64,000 bases of DNA. Source: Paraflavitalea pollutisoli. GTDB lineage: Bacteria > Bacteroidota > Bacteroidia > Chitinophagales > Chitinophagaceae. Position 1 is the first letter of the stretch, and every line of letters starts with the position of its first letter. The notes below the pieces were generated by a model. The model had not been told where the DNA came from. It searched no databases and saw nothing but the letters and a program-made list of their open reading frames with translations. The stretch covers positions 581,288 through 645,287 of the forward strand of contig NZ_JARKMX010000004.1 in NCBI RefSeq assembly GCF_029360705.1, written 5' to 3'. Made by a program: the position numbers and the translations under genes. Positions 49,175 through 56,643 of the stretch are shown here, piece by piece.

Positions 49175-50596
49175 ATGCGTAAGATATTCATCATGATAGT
49201 AGCTGCCGGCCTGTTGATCCTGGCAGGCTGTTACAAAGACAAAGGCAACTATGAGTATAGTGTGCCCGAAGCGCCGTTGGTCACCAACCTCGATACTGTT
49301 TACTCGGTATTTGTAGGGGATAGCCTGATTGTAAAGCCAACGGTGAATTACAGTCATCCGGAAGCGCTTCGCTACGATTGGAAGATCGCCGTGCCGGAGA
49401 TCTTATCCGACCTGACGTTCAAAGGCCCTGCAATCCGTACCGTATTCGGTATTGGCGCCAATCGCTACAATGCGCGCCTGACGATCACCGACAGCAGCAA
49501 TGGCATGAAGTATTTTTATACGTTCATTGTGAGTGGCAAGACCGATTTCTTCCAGGGTACGACCGTGCTGAGCGAAGACAAACGCGCTACCATCCTCTCT
49601 TTTATCAAGGCAGACGGTACGGTGGTTCCTAATATTTACGAAGCGGCCAATCCCGGCGAAAAGCTGGGCGACCATCCGCGTCAACTGATCGGCCTGCGCC
49701 ACGACAACATTGCCCCCAAGCACATATCCAGCTATTGGGTGTTTACCGATGGTGGCAACAAGGGTGTGCAGATCAGCTCCAATACGATGAAGAAAAAGAA
49801 GGACCTCGCTGGCAACTTCTTTACACCACCCGCGACTATTACGCCTGGTGATCTCATCGGCACGTCGATGGAATCGTTGAATGGCGTGATCAGCGGAAAG
49901 CTCTACGCAGGTACTACGCAGACCTGGAACCTGAACCCGCTGTACAACATGTTTGGATTGCCGGCAGAAGGTGATTACAACCTGTTTGACCAGGCAGCGT
50001 TTAATTCGGTGATGCCCTATTTCCTGGGCTACGATAAGGTGCGTAAGCAGGTGGTAGCGTTTACCAATTTTGGTACACCGGCTTATATCGGTACCACTTA
50101 TACAGCGGTGGGTGACACCTTCGATCTGCGTAAAGTGGGCCTCGACCTCTTGTACTTTACACAAGTCAACAATGGCAACTGCTTTGCGTTGGGCAAAGAT
50201 GCTTCCGGAACGCTGAAGGAGATCAAGTTTGGCGCCGCTTTCATGGGCTTTATTCAATTGCGTGCCGAATACATCCGCACGTTTGCCCAGCCGGCGCTGA
50301 TCAAACCTGACACCAAATGGGCTTTTGCACCAGCGGAGATCTTCTACTTCACCTCGGGTGACAAGATCTACCGCTACAACCCGCTGAACCAGGATATCCG
50401 TGCGCTGGTCACCGATTTTGGTGGCAAAGCAGTAACGATGCTCAAGTTTATCGATGGCGGCAATACCCTGCTGGCAGGCACGGCTGGCAGTTTATATCAA
50501 CTCGATGTCAGCACCGGCAAATTTGGCGAGATCATCAAGAAACAAGACGGCATTCCAGGTAATACCATCGATGCCGTGATCCGTAACGACCGATAA
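49175..50596 (+). CDS. PKD-like family lipoprotein
   Basis: 473 residues. MRKIFIMIVAAGLLILAGC lipobox. N-terminal PKD-like beta-sandwich (APLVTNLDTVYSVFVGD, EALRYDWKIAVPE, RTVFGIGANRYNARLTI). After that a longer beta-rich region with propeller-like repeats (PAEIFYFTSGDKIYRYNPLN, MLKFIDGGNTLLAGTAGSLY). It should lie on the cell surface beside SusCD, helping ligand binding. It follows DUF4843 after 18 bases. Confidence 0.88.
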   Translation: MRKIFIMIVAAGLLILAGCYKDKGNYEYSVPEAPLVTNLDTVYSVFVGDSLIVKPTVNYSHPEALRYDWKIAVPEILSDLTFKGPAIRTVFGIGANRYNARLTITDSSNGMKYFYTFIVSGKTDFFQGTTVLSEDKRATILSFIKADGTVVPNIYEAANPGEKLGDHPRQLIGLRHDNIAPKHISSYWVFTDGGNKGVQISSNTMKKKKDLAGNFFTPPATITPGDLIGTSMESLNGVISGKLYAGTTQTWNLNPLYNMFGLPAEGDYNLFDQAAFNSVMPYFLGYDKVRKQVVAFTNFGTPAYIGTTYTAVGDTFDLRKVGLDLLYFTQVNNGNCFALGKDASGTLKEIKFGAAFMGFIQLRAEYIRTFAQPALIKPDTKWAFAPAEIFYFTSGDKIYRYNPLNQDIRALVTDFGGKAVTMLKFIDGGNTLLAGTAGSLYQLDVSTGKFGEIIKKQDGIPGNTIDAVIRNDR

Positions 50597-50616
50597 TAAC
50601 TTATTAAACCACAATA

Positions 50617-51720
50617 ATGATAACCAAGAGAAATTCCGTTTTCGCCCTGCTGCTGGCAGGCGCCGCTACCGCAATCGGCTGGCAACAGCCAACAGCTCCG
50701 GAGACCTTCACGGTCAATGGCAATGTCAGCGATTTCAAAGACAGCATTGTATTCCTGACCTATGGCACCTTCGATGATACGAAGATCGACAGTGCGAAGG
50801 TGCTTGATGGCAAATTTGTGTTCAAAGGGCTGGTGTCCGAACCCGTGCAGGGCATGTTGTTTTCCCGCAACTACCGCCTGCGCCTCGATCTCTTTGTAGA
50901 TAAAGGAGCGGTGAATGTAGCCGGTACCATCGATGATATGAAAGTGACTGGGACCCCCGTGGTGAACGAGTACGAGGTATTCAACCGCCAGGTGATGGGC
51001 AACCGCAAATGGGTAAACGGTATCTTCCAGGAGGCGTACAATGCCAAGCAGGCGGGCGATACAACCCGTGCGCGACTGCTGGAAGCAGATGGCAACAAGT
51101 GGTATGCCTACGAGTACGATATCCGCAAGGCTTATATCCGCAATCACCCTTCCAGCCCCATTGCTGCGCGCGAATTGCTGATGTATGTAAATAACAAGAC
51201 GCTGGCAGAATGCACCCCGATGTATGAAGCGCTGACGGCGGAGGTGAAGGCTTCGGCACAAGGTCAGGAGCTGACGAAACGCATGGCGTTGCTGAACACG
51301 ATCGTTACCGGCAAACCTGCCCTGCCCTTTTCTCAGGCCAATGTAGACGGCAAAAAGATCAGTCTGGCCAATTACAAGGGCAAGTATGTATTGCTCGAAT
51401 TCTGGGCTTCCTGGTGCGGTCCCTGCCGGGCAGAGAATCCCAACCTGCGCAAACAGGTAGAGATCTTCGGTGCGAAGGGTTTCAATGTACTGGGCATTTC
51501 GCTTGACAAAGCCAAGGCGCCCTGGGTACAGGCGATCGAAAAAGACGGCCTGACCTGGCCCCAGGTATCTGACCTGAAAGGCTGGAACAACGAGATCGCT
51601 GTATTGTATGGCGTCAAGGCCGTACCGGCGAACTTCCTCGTCGACCCTTCGGGCAAGATCATTGCGCAGGACCTGCGTGGTGAGGCACTCAATAAGAAAC
51701 TGGCTGAGATCTTCAAATAG
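50617..51720 (+). CDS. TlpA/ResA-like thioredoxin-fold protein with DUF4369 domain
   Basis: 367 residues. A short N-terminal hydrophobic stretch (NSVFALLLAGAATAIGW) acts as a signal. Residues 28-120 form a beta-rich DUF4369 domain (ETFTVNGNVSDFKDSIVFLT), then a helical middle, then a thioredoxin fold with EFWASWCGPCRAENP (Cys267, Cys270). It should reduce disulfides in the periplasm. It is the last gene of the SusCD operon, 20 bases after the PKD-like gene, and is followed by a terminator. Such partners suggest a peptide or Cys-containing substrate, but this is only a hint. Confidence 0.92.
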   Translation: MITKRNSVFALLLAGAATAIGWQQPTAPETFTVNGNVSDFKDSIVFLTYGTFDDTKIDSAKVLDGKFVFKGLVSEPVQGMLFSRNYRLRLDLFVDKGAVNVAGTIDDMKVTGTPVVNEYEVFNRQVMGNRKWVNGIFQEAYNAKQAGDTTRARLLEADGNKWYAYEYDIRKAYIRNHPSSPIAARELLMYVNNKTLAECTPMYEALTAEVKASAQGQELTKRMALLNTIVTGKPALPFSQANVDGKKISLANYKGKYVLLEFWASWCGPCRAENPNLRKQVEIFGAKGFNVLGISLDKAKAPWVQAIEKDGLTWPQVSDLKGWNNEIAVLYGVKAVPANFLVDPSGKIIAQDLRGEALNKKLAEIFK

Positions 51721-51753
51721 CCTTTAAGATAGTTTTTCCCCCTTCCCCGTTCA

Positions 51754-51790
51754 GGCCTACCAAAGCGATAGCTGCGGCGGGCCTTTTTGT
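51754..51790 (+). terminator. Terminator of the SusCD operon
   Basis: GGCC-TA-CC-AA-AGC stem with matching GCT-GC-GG-CG-GGCC (51754-51783, symmetric internal loops), then TTTTTGTT. Confidence 0.6.
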
Positions 51791-52477
51791 TGGGGGGATG
51801 GACTGGCTTGCTGTTCTGAAGTGCGTAAATGCCCCATAAATAGCTTTGCTGGGGCTGCTGGCTCTTTGGTTGCGATCGGCTGTTTGGAGCGCTGACGGCC
51901 TCCTTGTTGACTTTAAAGCGGCCACTGCCTTCTGCATATCCCCCCGCAGTCAAGTGGTTGTAAAATAGGCTTCCTATGGGAATGGCGCGTTCACTGCGAC
52001 ACCGTCGCCCCAAAGCCGACCTGCTGGAAGCATCTGGCTGAGAGAAGCTTGCCAGCCTCCCACTAACTCCTTTATAGGTTAGGGATTACTAACGGATAAG
52101 TTCCTTCATGGAGAGATATTTATGTATGCCATGTGCACCGGGATTTTTAGCGTGTGCTGTGCGTGGAATGTCTGTGAAACCTGTAAATATTGAGTGTTCC
52201 ACGGGGAACCACAATACAGGCGTGGTTTTCACGTTCAGGTGATTTTCTTTGATATACGTCAAAAAGGAGGGAAATAAGCGGAGTGCCTGACAATAAAAGT
52301 TATATAAACCCGTTTATAGCGCAACTTTCGCATAGCCGTCCTTTGTGGTTGAAGTGCGTGTGAAACACCCTACTATACACTCGAGCAGGCTTCTTCTTCA
52401 CAAATTTTTTTTCATGATTTCTTACGACTGGAAACAAGCTTCCTACGGGGATAGGGGCGATTGTTGCGACCATTGTC
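51791..52477. other. Gene-poor stretch after the SusCD operon
   Basis: About 690 bases. No convincing gene over 60 codons; several short frames are Arg/Pro-rich and lack family character. It contains the candidate structured element at 52174-52232. Confidence 0.5.
52174..52232. ncRNA. Candidate structured RNA or operator
   Basis: Three nested complementary segments: GTGAAA (52174-52179) with TTTCAC (52227-52232), CCTGTA (52180-52185) with TACAGG (52215-52220), and GTTCC (52196-52200) with GGAAC (52205-52209). They form an extended hairpin in a region without genes. No known RNA family is recognised. Confidence 0.3.
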
Positions 52478-52699
52478 TTGCTGGTAATCGTTTATCTGTG
52501 GTTCACCCTTTCGTCGGCACGCTTCCGATCTACCTGGATAGGTCGTATCTTGTGCAGGTATGTTGTTACTCACAGGCAATTTGGGAGCTGTAGTATGCCT
52601 TATACTGGCGGCCCTGCTATTGTTATCTGTTGCTTTTCATTTTGTCGTGCTCTATGTCTTGCACCAGGTATCGTCTGTCGATCAATGGATGAAGAATAG
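52478..52699 (+). CDS. Possible overlapping short membrane peptide
   Basis: 73 residues in a frame other than the 52560 gene, overlapping it for most of its length. The first half (MLVIVYLWFTLSS, and upstream hydrophobic GIGAIVATIVLL) could be a membrane helix. The rest is Cys/Arg-rich and not convincing. Only one of the two overlapping frames is likely to be real; I favour the downstream one. Confidence 0.2.
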   Translation: MLVIVYLWFTLSSARFRSTWIGRILCRYVVTHRQFGSCSMPYTGGPAIVICCFSFCRALCLAPGIVCRSMDEE

Positions 52700-52802
52700 C
52701 AAGGCCACAACCCCTGTTTTGTATAGGCTATCGATCACAGCGCTTTTTGCCTTGAATACCGCACTGGTATTTTTATTCGCCTTTTTGGTGTTGGGTGACT
52801 AG
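52560..52802 (+). CDS. Small two-helix membrane protein (80 aa)
   Basis: 80 residues from the ATG at 52560: helix 1 at 6-32 (GNLGAVVCLILAALLLLSVA, FHFVV) and helix 2 at 58-78 (LYRLSITALFALNTALVFLF), with a polar loop between (HQVSSVDQWMKNSKATTP). Regular codon pattern and complete hydrophobic helices favour a real gene. No family name. It overlaps a second short frame at its 5' side. Confidence 0.5.
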   Translation: MLLLTGNLGAVVCLILAALLLLSVAFHFVVLYVLHQVSSVDQWMKNSKATTPVLYRLSITALFALNTALVFLFAFLVLGD

Positions 52803-52823
52803 TATCAGGCGTTATTGACCTGA

Positions 52824-53144
52824 TCAGGTATTGGATTGGCTATGTTCTACCCGGGTGATGAACTGCGTATTGTTACCCTGGCGGGCAAGCGCCACTTCGT
52901 TGTAGCCCATTCCCTTGAGATCGTTAGACCATTGTATCTCTCCGTCGGACACACGGAGGCAGTAGATTCGCCCAAAGCAGCCGGCGAAAATCTTGTCACC
53001 GTCCATCAGTACACTGACATCGTTGCCGCGGGAGCCTCCAAAAGTGCCTTCTCTTAACTTGGTACGCCAAATTTCTTCTCCTGAATTGGCCCTAACGGCA
53101 GAAACGAAACCATTACAACCGATAATGAGTAAGTCTTTTTGCAT
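52824..53144 (-). CDS. PQQ-like beta-propeller repeat protein, short form (106 aa)
   Basis: 106 residues. GCNGFVSAVRANSGEEIWRTK, GDKIFAGCFGRIYCLRVSDG and EIQWSNDLKG are PQQ-binding-like (BamB-type) repeats: two or three blades instead of the seven or eight of a full propeller. The ends are not truncated by frameshift; the start MQKDLLIIGCNG and the polar end look natural. It is probably a cytosolic small protein that needs to oligomerise to close a propeller. Function unknown. It lies 43 bases downstream of the cardiolipin synthase gene, both on the minus strand. Confidence 0.7.
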   Translation of the reverse strand: MQKDLLIIGCNGFVSAVRANSGEEIWRTKLREGTFGGSRGNDVSVLMDGDKIFAGCFGRIYCLRVSDGEIQWSNDLKGMGYNEVALARQGNNTQFITRVEHSQSNT

Positions 53145-53187
53145 ATTGGGGTATTTTGATCCATTGGTCGATAGTGTGTGGGAATTA

Positions 53188-54681
53188 TTACAGCATCGGC
53201 GCTACCAACCTCGCCGTCTTCTCAGTAAGTTCATAATACCAGGGGCGTGCTTCCCACCGTACCGGATCGATCTGCTCGGCTCCTTTCAGGTCTTCATAAA
53301 AGATGGTACGGAGTTCGCTGGCTATTTCCTGGTCGTATACGATGGCATTCACTTCAAAATTGAGGTCAAAGCTGCGGTAGTCCATATTCGCACTGCCCAC
53401 GATGGCCACCTTGCTGTCGGTGACCATGGTCTTGGCGTGTACAAACCCCTTCTGGTAGCGATAGATCTCCACCCCTGCCTTCAGTAGTTCGGCATAATAG
53501 GATCGTGCAGCGGTATTGACGAATTTGGAGTCAGATACACCGGGCACCAGCAATTTTACCTTTAAGCCACTCAATGCAGAAACGATCAGGGCTTCCAGGA
53601 TGCTTTCGCCGGGGATGAAGTACGGTGTGGTGATCAGAATCTCTTCCTGCGCCAGGTAGATGGCTTGCAGTAGGGAGAATAAAATGGTGGGCCGGTCAGA
53701 GTCCGGACCACTCGCTGCCATTTGCACCAGTTTATTGCCACGCGGCATAAACGGATGTTCTTTGGGAAACAGGTCGTTTGTGAGGGTGGCGGTTTCATTG
53801 GCGCAGAAATTCCAGTCGGCGAGGAACAAGTACTGCAGGTAATGCACGCCCGGACCTTCGATGCGCAAATGCGTATCCCGCCAGTACAGGTTTTTGTTCT
53901 TGCCGCCTGGTTTGATGCCCGAGCTTTTGGAGTCGGGCGTATTGATGTACCGGTCGCTCACATTAATGCCCCCCACAAACCCCACTACCCCATCGATAAC
54001 AATGATCTTGCGGTGGTTGCGGTAATTGAGGCGGTTAGCCAGGGCGATGAAGATGATTTTGTGAAAAGCATAAGCCTTGGCACCTGCATCGCGCAGGCGA
54101 CGCACCATTTTCTTTCGGATGGTCCGGCTGCCGAAATCATCGTAGATGAACCGCACGATCACCCCTTCCTGTGCTTTCCGGATCAGAATTTGCTCGATGG
54201 CGCGGCCAATCTCATCGTCTTCGTAGATGTAATATTCAATGTGAATATGGTGTTTGGCCTCTTCGAGGGCTTTTAGTACTTCGGGAAATTTTTGCTCCCC
54301 GTTCACAAGCAGTTTCACATTGTTGTTGGCGGTAAGCGGGCTGCTGCCATCTTTCAGCAGCAGGTGTGCGAGTTCTTTGTTGGCGGCGATCGCCGGGTTC
54401 TTGCGTTCTAAATTGTGCAAGGTATAATGAACGATCTCTGCATGGATCTGTTCATCGAGTTTGTTGTCTTTAACGATCTTCTTGTTGTATATTTTCCGCT
54501 TCCGGTAGTTGATACCAAACGAAAAGTAGATGAAGATACCAGCGATGGGCAGAAAGATAACCAGTAGCATGTAGGCAATGGTCTTGGTGGTACTGCGGGT
54601 GTCATAGATGACGCGCAGGCAAACCAATACGACCACAATAACGTAAATGATCTCGTAGACCAGTAACCATTTCTCTTGCAT
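53188..54681 (-). CDS. cls: Cardiolipin synthase (phospholipase D superfamily)
   Basis: 497 residues from the ATG at 54681; an ATG at 54774 would add a non-hydrophobic leader. Two N-terminal helices (LLVYEIIYVIVVVLVCLRVI and IAYMLLVIFLPIAGIFIYFS) anchor it to the inner membrane. Two HKD active sites are clear: HRKIIVIDGVVGFVGG and VHAKTMVTDSKVAIVGSANM, each with the H-x-K-x4-D pattern. It joins two phosphatidylglycerols to cardiolipin and glycerol. The C-terminal part is complete. Related phospholipase D enzymes are possible, but N-terminal helices favour Cls. Confidence 0.93.
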   Translation of the reverse strand: MQEKWLLVYEIIYVIVVVLVCLRVIYDTRSTTKTIAYMLLVIFLPIAGIFIYFSFGINYRKRKIYNKKIVKDNKLDEQIHAEIVHYTLHNLERKNPAIAANKELAHLLLKDGSSPLTANNNVKLLVNGEQKFPEVLKALEEAKHHIHIEYYIYEDDEIGRAIEQILIRKAQEGVIVRFIYDDFGSRTIRKKMVRRLRDAGAKAYAFHKIIFIALANRLNYRNHRKIIVIDGVVGFVGGINVSDRYINTPDSKSSGIKPGGKNKNLYWRDTHLRIEGPGVHYLQYLFLADWNFCANETATLTNDLFPKEHPFMPRGNKLVQMAASGPDSDRPTILFSLLQAIYLAQEEILITTPYFIPGESILEALIVSALSGLKVKLLVPGVSDSKFVNTAARSYYAELLKAGVEIYRYQKGFVHAKTMVTDSKVAIVGSANMDYRSFDLNFEVNAIVYDQEIASELRTIFYEDLKGAEQIDPVRWEARPWYYELTEKTARLVAPML

Positions 54682-54918
54682 AGATCCGTGCTGCTGAATA
54701 TGATGGGATGCTGTGAAGGTAGGGCAAAATTGGGGTTGCGCTCCGGCTTGTGGAGAGATCGACAATTTTTTCACGCATTATGTCGCCCGGTGATGGAGAA
54801 TTTGCCGTCAAGCCAGCACGAACAGCCTGCCAGTCGCATTGGCCCCCTTCAATTGACGTATACACCGCCCAGGCAAGCGGGATAAGGGTTATAGCTTTGA
54901 ACAATCAAAATTATAGCC

Positions 54919-55338
54919 ATGAAAAAAACAAACATTCTTTACTGGGTTTTCAATGGTCTCTTCGGAGGCTTTATGTTGTTCTCTGCGATTCCAGATATCG
55001 CGAACGAAGCGGAAGCCGTACAGTTCATCAACGGTTTTCTGGGGTATCCGAAATACATTATCCCCTTCATTGGTGTGGCAAAAGTATTGGGCGTAATAGC
55101 CATCCTGGTGCCCGGTTTTCACCGTCTCAAGGAATGGGCCTATGCCGGCTTAGCCATCGATCTCGTAGGTGCTACCTACTCGTTAATGTCGGTGGGTATG
55201 AAAGAATGGGTCTACAACCTGATATTCCTAGCGTTTTTCGCAGTATCCTATTGGCTCTACGTAAAGAGAAAACGCCTGCAGGAGGAAGCCAAACTGGCGC
55301 CACGGCGAAATCAATATGTTTCTGGCGCGATGGCGTAA
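54919..55338 (+). CDS. DoxX-like membrane protein
   Basis: 139 residues with four transmembrane helices (ILYWVFNGLFGGFMLFSA, IIPFIGVAKVLGVIAILV, WAYAGLAIDLVGATYSLM, LIFLAFFAVSYWLYV), the DoxX-like family layout. A basic tail follows (KRKRLQEEAKLAPRRNQ). DoxX-like proteins are linked to quinone or sulfur redox reactions, but the family is broad and this one cannot be placed. It ends at a terminator. Confidence 0.85.
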   Translation: MKKTNILYWVFNGLFGGFMLFSAIPDIANEAEAVQFINGFLGYPKYIIPFIGVAKVLGVIAILVPGFHRLKEWAYAGLAIDLVGATYSLMSVGMKEWVYNLIFLAFFAVSYWLYVKRKRLQEEAKLAPRRNQYVSGAMA

Positions 55339-55360
55339 GGTGATTGCATAAAAACTCGTA

Positions 55361-55396
55361 AGGGCCTGGTGGTGTATACTGCCAGGCCCTTTTTAA
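55361..55396 (+). terminator. Intrinsic terminator of the DoxX gene
   Basis: AGGGCCTGG / CCAGGCCCT (55361-55369 and 55382-55390) with a 12-base loop, then TTTTTAA. Confidence 0.9.
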
Positions 55397-55424
55397 TGCG
55401 CTCAACTGCCAATCCACATTTTAG

Positions 55425-55511
55425 GATATCTCGTAGATATCCCGTAGATGTCTCGTAGATATCTCGTAGATGTCCCGTTTCTATATAGGTACGGAACATC
55501 TACGGGATATA
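55425..55511. repeat. Five 11-bp tandem repeats plus an inverted copy
   Basis: Five head-to-tail units GATATCTCGTA, GATATCCCGTA, GATGTCTCGTA, GATATCTCGTA, GATGTCCCGTT (55425-55479; consensus GATRTCYCGTA). Then, 11 bases later, the reverse complement ACGGAACATC-TACGGGATAT (55491-55510), which can fold back on units 4-5 over about 20 bases with two or three mismatches. The 11-bp period equals about one helical turn, so a bound protein would line up on one face. It lies about 120 bases before the uncharacterised gene at 55633. Confidence 0.8.
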
Positions 55512-55555
55512 GATGGTTTATTTACGAAACTTATACGTTATATCAGTATAACTGT

Positions 55556-55602
55556 TGGCCAGTTAATATGCCTGTAACAGCTCAGTGGTGGCCGGTTAAC
55601 AT
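55556..55602. promoter_or_regulatory. Two direct repeats TGGCC(A/G)GTTAA(T/C)AT, 33 bases apart
   Basis: TGGCCAGTTAATAT (55556-55569) and TGGCCGGTTAACAT (55589-55602). Three helical turns apart, just before the 55633 start; candidate activator or repressor sites. Confidence 0.45.
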
Positions 55603-55632
55603 TATTTATCATCTTTTAAAAACCAATAACAA

Positions 55633-56493
55633 ATGGCAAAACTCAACGAAGAATTCTCGTTTACGGGTTCGATTGGTAAATTGTCTGTTTACCAGATGAA
55701 AGGAGTAGATAAGCCAGTCGTGCGACGCAAGGGTGGACCTTCAAAAAAGAAGGTGAGCGAGGGTGAAAATTTTGAAAATACACGGCGCCGAAATTCTGAA
55801 TTTGGTGGGCGTGCTGCGGTAAGCGGCTGGATCATGCGGGCACTACATCATCATAAAAGGCTGGCTGATTATAACATTGCCGGTCCACTCAATGTATTGA
55901 TGATGCCCATCCAAGAAATGGACATGTCAACGCATCGCGGACAACGACCGATCTTGTTATCAGCAAACCCGGAGATACTGAAAGGGTTTTCGCTCAACCG
56001 AGGCACCTCCTTTGATACGATCGTCAAGACTGCGTTGGAGTATCGTTTCGAAGGGAACAAAGCCTCCATCCTGATACCTGCCCTGGTTCCCGCCATTAAT
56101 TTCTCCCCTTCTTCCCGGTATCCGTGGTTCAGGATCATCGTGGCGCTTGGCCTCGTTCCCGATCTTATTTTCATGAAAGGTGGTCTTCCCATCGACCCCG
56201 ACTATGATTCATTCTCTGATCCCCAGTCTAAACGCTGGCGTTTTTCGTACGAACCTGCTCATCCTGATTATGAACGATTTTATGGGGCGCCCAATGAGGT
56301 AGGTACTTCCTGGTTTCCCGTCAAAAAGGGCATGCCTTCGGTCATGCTTGACGTAGACCTGGGTGGCGTGCCGCCGGCCAACGACCATACGCTGATACTT
56401 TCCGTGGGTATTCAATACGGCAACCAACTGGAAATCGATGTGATAGAGGAGGCGCCTTACGCGGGGGCAGCAAAGATACTTGCGGTAAGATAA
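55633..56493 (+). CDS. Uncharacterised conserved Bacteroidota protein (286 aa)
   Basis: 286 residues starting AKLNEEFSFTGSIGKLSVYQ, then MKGVDKPVVRRKGGPSKKKV and FENTRRRNSEFGGRAAVSGW. I have seen the same opening (F-T-G-x-x-G-K-L-S-x-Y-x-M-K-G, R-x-K-G-G-x-S-K, F-G-G-R-A) in a Bacteroidota family of unknown function, usually about 260-290 residues. The rest is beta-rich (ASILIPALVPAINFSPSSRY, MLDVDLGGVPPANDHTLILS). There is no signal peptide, membrane helix or known catalytic motif, so cytosolic. Two sets of repeats upstream (55425 and 55556) suggest tight regulation. It could be structural or regulatory; I do not assign a function. Confidence 0.7.
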   Translation: MAKLNEEFSFTGSIGKLSVYQMKGVDKPVVRRKGGPSKKKVSEGENFENTRRRNSEFGGRAAVSGWIMRALHHHKRLADYNIAGPLNVLMMPIQEMDMSTHRGQRPILLSANPEILKGFSLNRGTSFDTIVKTALEYRFEGNKASILIPALVPAINFSPSSRYPWFRIIVALGLVPDLIFMKGGLPIDPDYDSFSDPQSKRWRFSYEPAHPDYERFYGAPNEVGTSWFPVKKGMPSVMLDVDLGGVPPANDHTLILSVGIQYGNQLEIDVIEEAPYAGAAKILAVR

Positions 56494-56543
56494 ATGGGAA
56501 GCAACGGCTGCCCAACAGCATAGTAGTCATTGATCGGATATAA

Positions 56544-56584
56544 TAACAAAACAAAGCGCCCAAAGTCGTACAACTTTGGGCGCT
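56544..56584 (-). terminator. Intrinsic terminator of the TonB receptor gene
   Basis: Perfect 12-bp stem AGCGCCCAAAGT / ACTTTGGGCGCT (56555-56566 and 56573-56584), 6-base loop, then TTGTTTTGTT on the minus strand. Convergent with the 55633 gene. Confidence 0.85.
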
Positions 56585-56643
56585 GCTATTACGAAGCTGA
56601 AAACCTGTATAGGGTGGCAAAAGAGCCGCCAGTTCTTCAGCCG

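Noticed and set aside
55425..55511. 11-bp repeats as a CRISPR array
   Set aside because: Units are contiguous without spacers and no cas genes are present.
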